Source of the DNA: Micrasema longulum
Taxonomy: Eukaryota > Arthropoda > Insecta > Trichoptera > Brachycentridae
Length of the DNA: 64,000 nucleotides
Direction: 5' to 3'
Assembly: GCA_022494885.1 (NCBI GenBank)
Contig: JAGVSM010000206.1
Span: 62,001-126,000, forward strand
Part shown: one piece after another, positions 60,501-64,000 of the stretch
Position numbering within the stretch: position 1 is the first letter of the stretch
How the letters are laid out: every line of letters begins with the position of its first letter
Translations under genes and position numbers: made by a program
Notes under the pieces: model-generated
Told to the model about the DNA's origin: nothing
What the model saw: the letters and a program-made list of their open reading frames with translations, nothing else
Databases searched by the model: none

Positions 60501-63500
60501 TCAAGTACAGTAAAGTGATAACATCGCCGCGACCAGTAATTATGTGCCTAATCCCGTTAGAATCTAAGAGTATTTCCACAGTATTTATTATCTCCACTGT
60601 ATTTCTTAGGAGAAGAAAGTCACACCGAGGAAGTAGTGACTCTCGCATTTGTACTTAATACCACACATATCAATTTATTTTAATCGTATAGGAGTGGCTT
60701 TAAATCTCATCAGATTCACACATCCTATATTCAAAATTTTTATCAAATGCATTCCAAATGTCATCTTCGTTAAGCCTTGCGTGTGCTTTGTCTAATTGTT
60801 CCTGTAGTCATATTATGTGTGTGATGAATGTGATATTACAACTTGTATCTCATGATAAATAAACTCACTTGATTTGACACGAAAGAAAGTACTGTTTACA
60901 CTAAAAAATATATACAGTAAAACCGCAATATAACGAAACGCGATATGGCGAAAAAGAACGTATATAAAAAAAAAACGAAATTTATTCCCTAAAACCAATT
61001 TCTCATACAAAAATGCATTTATATGATGAAATCCCGTTTATATGTATAGCAAAATCATTTTTGTGCCGTACGAAATAATGCCAATACATTTATGTAAAAT
61101 ATTATTTCGCACTTTCAAAGCCGCGCCGCCGCTGCATCTGCCGTATGCGAATGGTTTAATGGCCTTTTCGGCGACGTGCGGCGGTCTGTCGGCACCCAGA
61201 ACTGTCAAAGTGCGTGTGTATGTATAAGTGGGAATTCATTAATACGAATTTTTATTTTTGCTCCCTTGGATTTTGTTATATCACGGTTCTACTGTAATAC
61301 TTTTCTTTTCACCATATTGATTTTTAAAATACAATTCATTTTTCTAAATCCATTTCACATGTTTTTATGGGTATTCGTATTATGTGATATTTTTCTATTG
61401 GCTCTTCTGTAAAGTTGCTACATATCGCTTGGTAACTTTTCCTTTCCAAAGTCGATACATATATACTGTTTAATAATCTATTTTCCATAATATTTTAATA
61501 AATAATCATATAATTTAGACCTGTTGTAGCAAAGTAAGATTTCCATTATTTTTAAAAATAAGAGATATTGTATTCTATGTAGACTCAGGACATCATAATA
61601 AGAGTTAAGAGTGCGATTTTATCAAATTTATATGAGTGTTTCTTTAAAATTTATTGTCGTTTAAGTTGGCAGTCAAATAGTTTTTAAACTAACTTGTAAG
61701 GTTGAGTGAGGTATTCTGAGAGCTCCTGTAGGTAATTACGTGGAACAAGTCCTAGTTGTCCCTGTCCAGACCGAGCTCTATACCACTCCGGATCAGCTGC
61801 CGGTCTCTCCACAATTTCCAACCGGTCGCCCTTCTCGAATGATAGTTCTTGTTCATTGCTAGCTGAGAAAGAATACAGCGCAACCTAAAATCATAAAAAT
61901 AAAGTTCACTGCATTTTCCTTCTTAATAAAAAGTTAAATATTTATTATTTTCCTAACTGTACAGCCTCGCAACTAGTATTTTAAAAACAATACTGTTGAA
62001 AATGTTTTGTGGGTGGAAAATCACAACAATAAATGAATATGTAAAAGCTTTTATTTATATTAAAGTGATACATTTTTAGTAAATTAACTGTTAAATACAT
62101 TTTCAATTGAATTGTGATTCCATGTGTGGCAAAAAAAAAGTTATGTAATTATTTCTAAAAACTATAATCTTAAATTAATAATACATAACAATATACAGAC
62201 AACTCAATTTGAGTCATGGCATGGTTCGCCATTACATATACATATTCCGCTGTGTGGGATTGAATAATAATACTTACCACGATATCTAGAACATTTTCTG
62301 CCATCGCATAAGTATGTACAGTATCGTCGGCATCTCCTTCTTCACTTGTGTAATTTGATGGAAACCTAAAATTCATTTGAATAAATAAAATTATAATTAA
62401 ATTCATTATTATTTTATGTTTTTCATACAATACTCAATAAAAAAAAATAAACAACAATATTTAAGTATGGCCAAATCAATGTACCAAATACCACATTTAA
62501 CTTTAAGGGGATTTCATTAAAACAGATTTGCAGCATCTATCATCGAAGGCTGATGTAGGATGCTACTGCTATCTGAAACAATGGCAGGGGGACAATGAAC
62601 GTAGTTATGCAGAAAGCAGCCAGCCATAGAAAAGTGAAACAGAGATAATAGCACTTTTATGAAAAGAGTGAATAATAAAATCTACAAAACAGTTGGAATG
62701 TTTTTGACTTTGACAAATGATAAACAACGAATACATTAGTTTTTTTTATAATACAAACTAGAATCTATTTATGTATTTGACCAGTTGTAATGATTTAAAA
62801 AAAACTGTAAGATTTTTCGAGTGCTGTGAGTGTTTTCTACAAATTGGGAAATGCCATTTTTGTGATTGACATATTTTCAGAAAATGATTATTACAGTTTT
62901 TTGTATTGAAAGCGGTCTGACTGTTTTTAGCAGAACATAGAATTGACCTTACTGCACCCGATAACACCAATATCTCATTTTTTTTTAAAATTGTAGATTG
63001 GCTTCTTTCTGCATAACTACGTTCAATTACAAAGAATATCTTCATTGGTACATACCGAGACAATATATTTAACTTCTGTACTATCTCTATCTACCTCCGT
63101 GGTGTAGTGGTCAAGACGCTTGACTCACGCACGGAAGGTTCCGGGTTCGATTCCCGGTGAGAACACAAAAATTAAAATGTGATTTTTCTCAAGCCTGGGT
63201 GCTCTGTGATGTAATTCACCACTGTAATTAGCCCTCCTGGCCTGTTGTGGTGCAAAAAAAAAAAAAATGTAAAAAAAAAAAAAAAAAATGTACCTCGGTA
63301 TGCTCTACCAACTTGTCATCTCAACGTCATATGATCGAATTCAACCAATGACGCCGAAAATTTACTTTGCGTTCCTTACTGAATTAAAATTTAAAATAGT
63401 TCTCATTCATATTTTAAATAGGCTTCTGAGATGAAAAGTGGCCACTTTAAAGTGATTACAAACTCAAATAAATCCCAATTAAAGCAAAAAAATCCTTACT

Positions 63501-64000
63501 TAAACATAATTTTTATATGACTTTTAACAATTATCAAAACGGTATGTATGCTTAAATTTCATCTGTATTTATCTATCGGGGTATTAGAAAGCCGGCTTTT
63601 TTGACATGTCAATATGTACACTCAGGAAGATAGTAAAAAAGGGTAGAAAAAATTTAATAACTAGATTTATTTTTTATGGTGGCAATATTTTTACGGCTGG
63701 ATGCTCTTATATGTTAATATGGCTTCATCTATCCACTGCATCTAGCCGTTCAGGTTCAAAACTGTCATGTCAGTTAACTTCCTTAATTTCTGATTGTAAT
63801 CGCGGACCAGATATACAGAAGTGCAAACAACACAGGGCATAATAATCCAGAAAAACACCACCGGTATTTTAAAGGCAGGGAAAATTAAAAAGTTTAATCC
63901 CAAAACATATTTAGTAAACTGACAATACCTTTTTTTTAAACTTTTGACTATTTATGTTATTTAAAAAAAAAATTCTTACCATCCAGTTTGCCCCTGGTAC
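57574..64000 (-). CDS. dock: Dreadlocks / Nck SH2-SH3 adaptor, C-terminal part (5' end outside window)
   Basis: Minus-strand exons in coding order: 64000-63980 (partial), 62365-62278, 61884-61694, 59506-59323 and 57777-57574. Junction phases agree; for example a Trp codon is split between 63980 and 62365. The translation gives the end of SH3-2 (TGW then [11 protein letters not shown]), a spacer, SH3-3 ([20 protein letters not shown] to [11 protein letters not shown]), a short Gly/Ser linker ([13 protein letters not shown]), and an SH2 domain. The SH2 domain starts [11 protein letters not shown], has the phosphotyrosine-binding FLIRDSE, and ends [13 protein letters not shown]. The match to insect Dock and vertebrate Nck is close throughout. 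The family role is cytosolic: it links phosphotyrosine receptors through SH2 to Pak, WASp and other actin regulators through SH3, for example in axon guidance and insulin-receptor signalling. The first SH3 domain, most of SH3-2 and the start codon lie beyond the right edge. Confidence 0.96.
57841..58098 (-). mobile_element. tRNA-derived SINE family A in the last dock intron
   Basis: On the minus strand: CGCCTCGTGGTGTAATGG, CATGCAAGAGGTCTCAGG and TTCGATTCCCAACATGG, then the body to ATGCACTATTAGGTGCGG and a GATGATGATGA end. Confidence 0.88.
58273..58499. mobile_element. Compact MITE with two nested inverted repeats (dock intron)
   Basis: Outer TIRs: GGTCTGGACACATCATCATGG on the left against CCGTGGTGATGTGTCCAGACC on the right, flanked by TA. 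A second inverted repeat inside pairs TTTTGTCTAGATATGGACC with GGTCCATATCTAGACAAAA, extended by AAGAATAC / GTATTCTT. There is no coding capacity in 227 bp. Confidence 0.8.
58795..59240. mobile_element. Foldback repeat family F (dock intron)
   Basis: GAATGTCCAAATGTTTGTAG, TGGAAGTCTAGGCATTTAC, AAAGGTTTCAG, GGCAGAATGGTGAATGTTAC and AATACCTAGACTTCCATATT are all in family order. Ends ~80 bp past the SH2 exon donor. Confidence 0.7.
59507..59789. other. Dock intron with family-K repeat
   Basis: 59685-59750 (GGAAAGGAAAAAGTTACCAA, GCGACATGTAGGCAACTTTA) matches the reverse complement of 61396-61462 and, more loosely, 41625-41700. The open frames here are chance. Confidence 0.6.
59790..60385 (-). repeat. 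Dispersed repeat, copy 2 of the 297-720 family
   Basis: On the minus strand it carries the same blocks as 297-720, plus an intact 120-codon frame (60019-60381) that includes [19 protein letters not shown] and [20 protein letters not shown]. The shared text NEYC/NQYG...FSYV/FSYI suggests a common coding ancestor. I do not recognise the protein family. Confidence 0.65.
60915..61294. mobile_element. pogo/Tigger-like MITE (dock intron)
   Basis: Left end CAGTAAAACCGCAATATAAC and right end (reversed) CAGTAGAACCGTGATATAAC form ~25-bp TIRs flanked by TA (60913-60914, 61295-61296). The 380-bp interior lacks a transposase. Its GC-rich core (61110-61210) differs in composition from the flanks. Confidence 0.8.
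61396..61462 (-). repeat. Family-K short repeat
   Basis: Reverse complement of 59685-59750 with few differences (GGAAAGGAAAAGTTACCAAG, TAGCAACTTTACAGAAGAGC). Confidence 0.7.
62596..63025. mobile_element. TIR MITE (dock intron)
   Basis: Left end TGAACGTAGTTATGCAGAAAG is exactly complementary to the right end CTTTCTGCATAACTACGTTCA, and the arms continue with CAGCCA / TGGCTT. 430 bp with no transposase. Confidence 0.8.
63092..63295 (+). mobile_element. tRNA-derived SINE family C, well-preserved copy (dock intron)
   Basis: Head CCTCCGTGGTGTAGTGGTC with B box GGTTCGATTCCCGG, then TTTTTCTCAAGCCTGGGTGC, GTAATTCACCACT and CCTCCTGGCCTGTTG, ending in long A-runs (63257-63289). The near-consensus tRNA promoter boxes suggest recent activity. 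Confidence 0.88.
63296..63979. other. Dock intron remainder
   Basis: Intron sequence up to the donor at 63979. No repeat family or gene recognised. Confidence 0.5.

Noticed and set aside
1..64000. CRISPR arrays, operons, bacterial-type genes
   Set aside because: None seen. Direct repeats are dispersed eukaryotic elements and all four genes contain spliceosomal introns.

Overview
The window is nuclear DNA of an arthropod, almost certainly an insect other than Drosophila. It is strongly AT-rich, its genes carry many introns, and it is full of tRNA-derived SINEs, short terminal-inverted-repeat (TIR) elements and decayed LINEs. It also holds a Venus kinase receptor, a receptor class known from many insects but absent from Drosophila and vertebrates. 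I cannot name the order from sequence alone.

Four protein-coding genes can be reconstructed exon by exon with phase-consistent splice junctions. (1) A complete Venus kinase receptor on the + strand (19851-25908, 8 coding exons, 1307 aa). It has a signal peptide, an N-terminal region that reads like an OpuAC-type substrate-binding domain, a Venus-flytrap domain, one membrane helix and an insulin-receptor-like tyrosine kinase. (2) A complete ITM2/BRI family BRICHOS membrane protein on the - strand (32634-38415, 5 coding exons, 292 aa). (3) A complete Noc2-family ribosome-biogenesis protein on the + strand (40922-48700, 6 exons, 741 aa), head to head with ITM2. (4) The 3' part of dreadlocks/Nck on the - strand (57574 to beyond the right edge), covering the end of SH3-2, SH3-3 and SH2. 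The genes look functionally unrelated, apart from two being tyrosine-kinase signalling parts (a receptor kinase and an SH2/SH3 adaptor).

Layout: 1-19.8 kb has no recognisable host gene and carries SINEs, LINE remnants and foldback repeats. 19.8-25.9 kb is the receptor. 25.9-32.6 kb is repeat-rich intergenic DNA with a 3' LINE fragment. 32.6-38.4 kb is ITM2, with a decayed LINE in its first intron. 38.4-48.7 kb is the head-to-head spacer and Noc2, with SINEs and a foldback in a 3.1 kb intron. 48.7-57.6 kb is intergenic and holds a three-level nested insertion. 57.6-64 kb is dock, whose introns each carry SINEs or TIR elements.

The points most worth a second look are the apparent tandem arrangement of two different periplasmic-binding-type domains in the receptor ectodomain, the Phe replacing the first activation-loop Tyr of its kinase, a SINE ending about 25 bp before its start codon, the cysteine-free C-terminal peptide of the BRI homologue, a 58-bp tandem duplication that copies one of its 3' splice-site regions, and the nested TIR/SINE insertion with its empty site visible in paralogous repeat copies.
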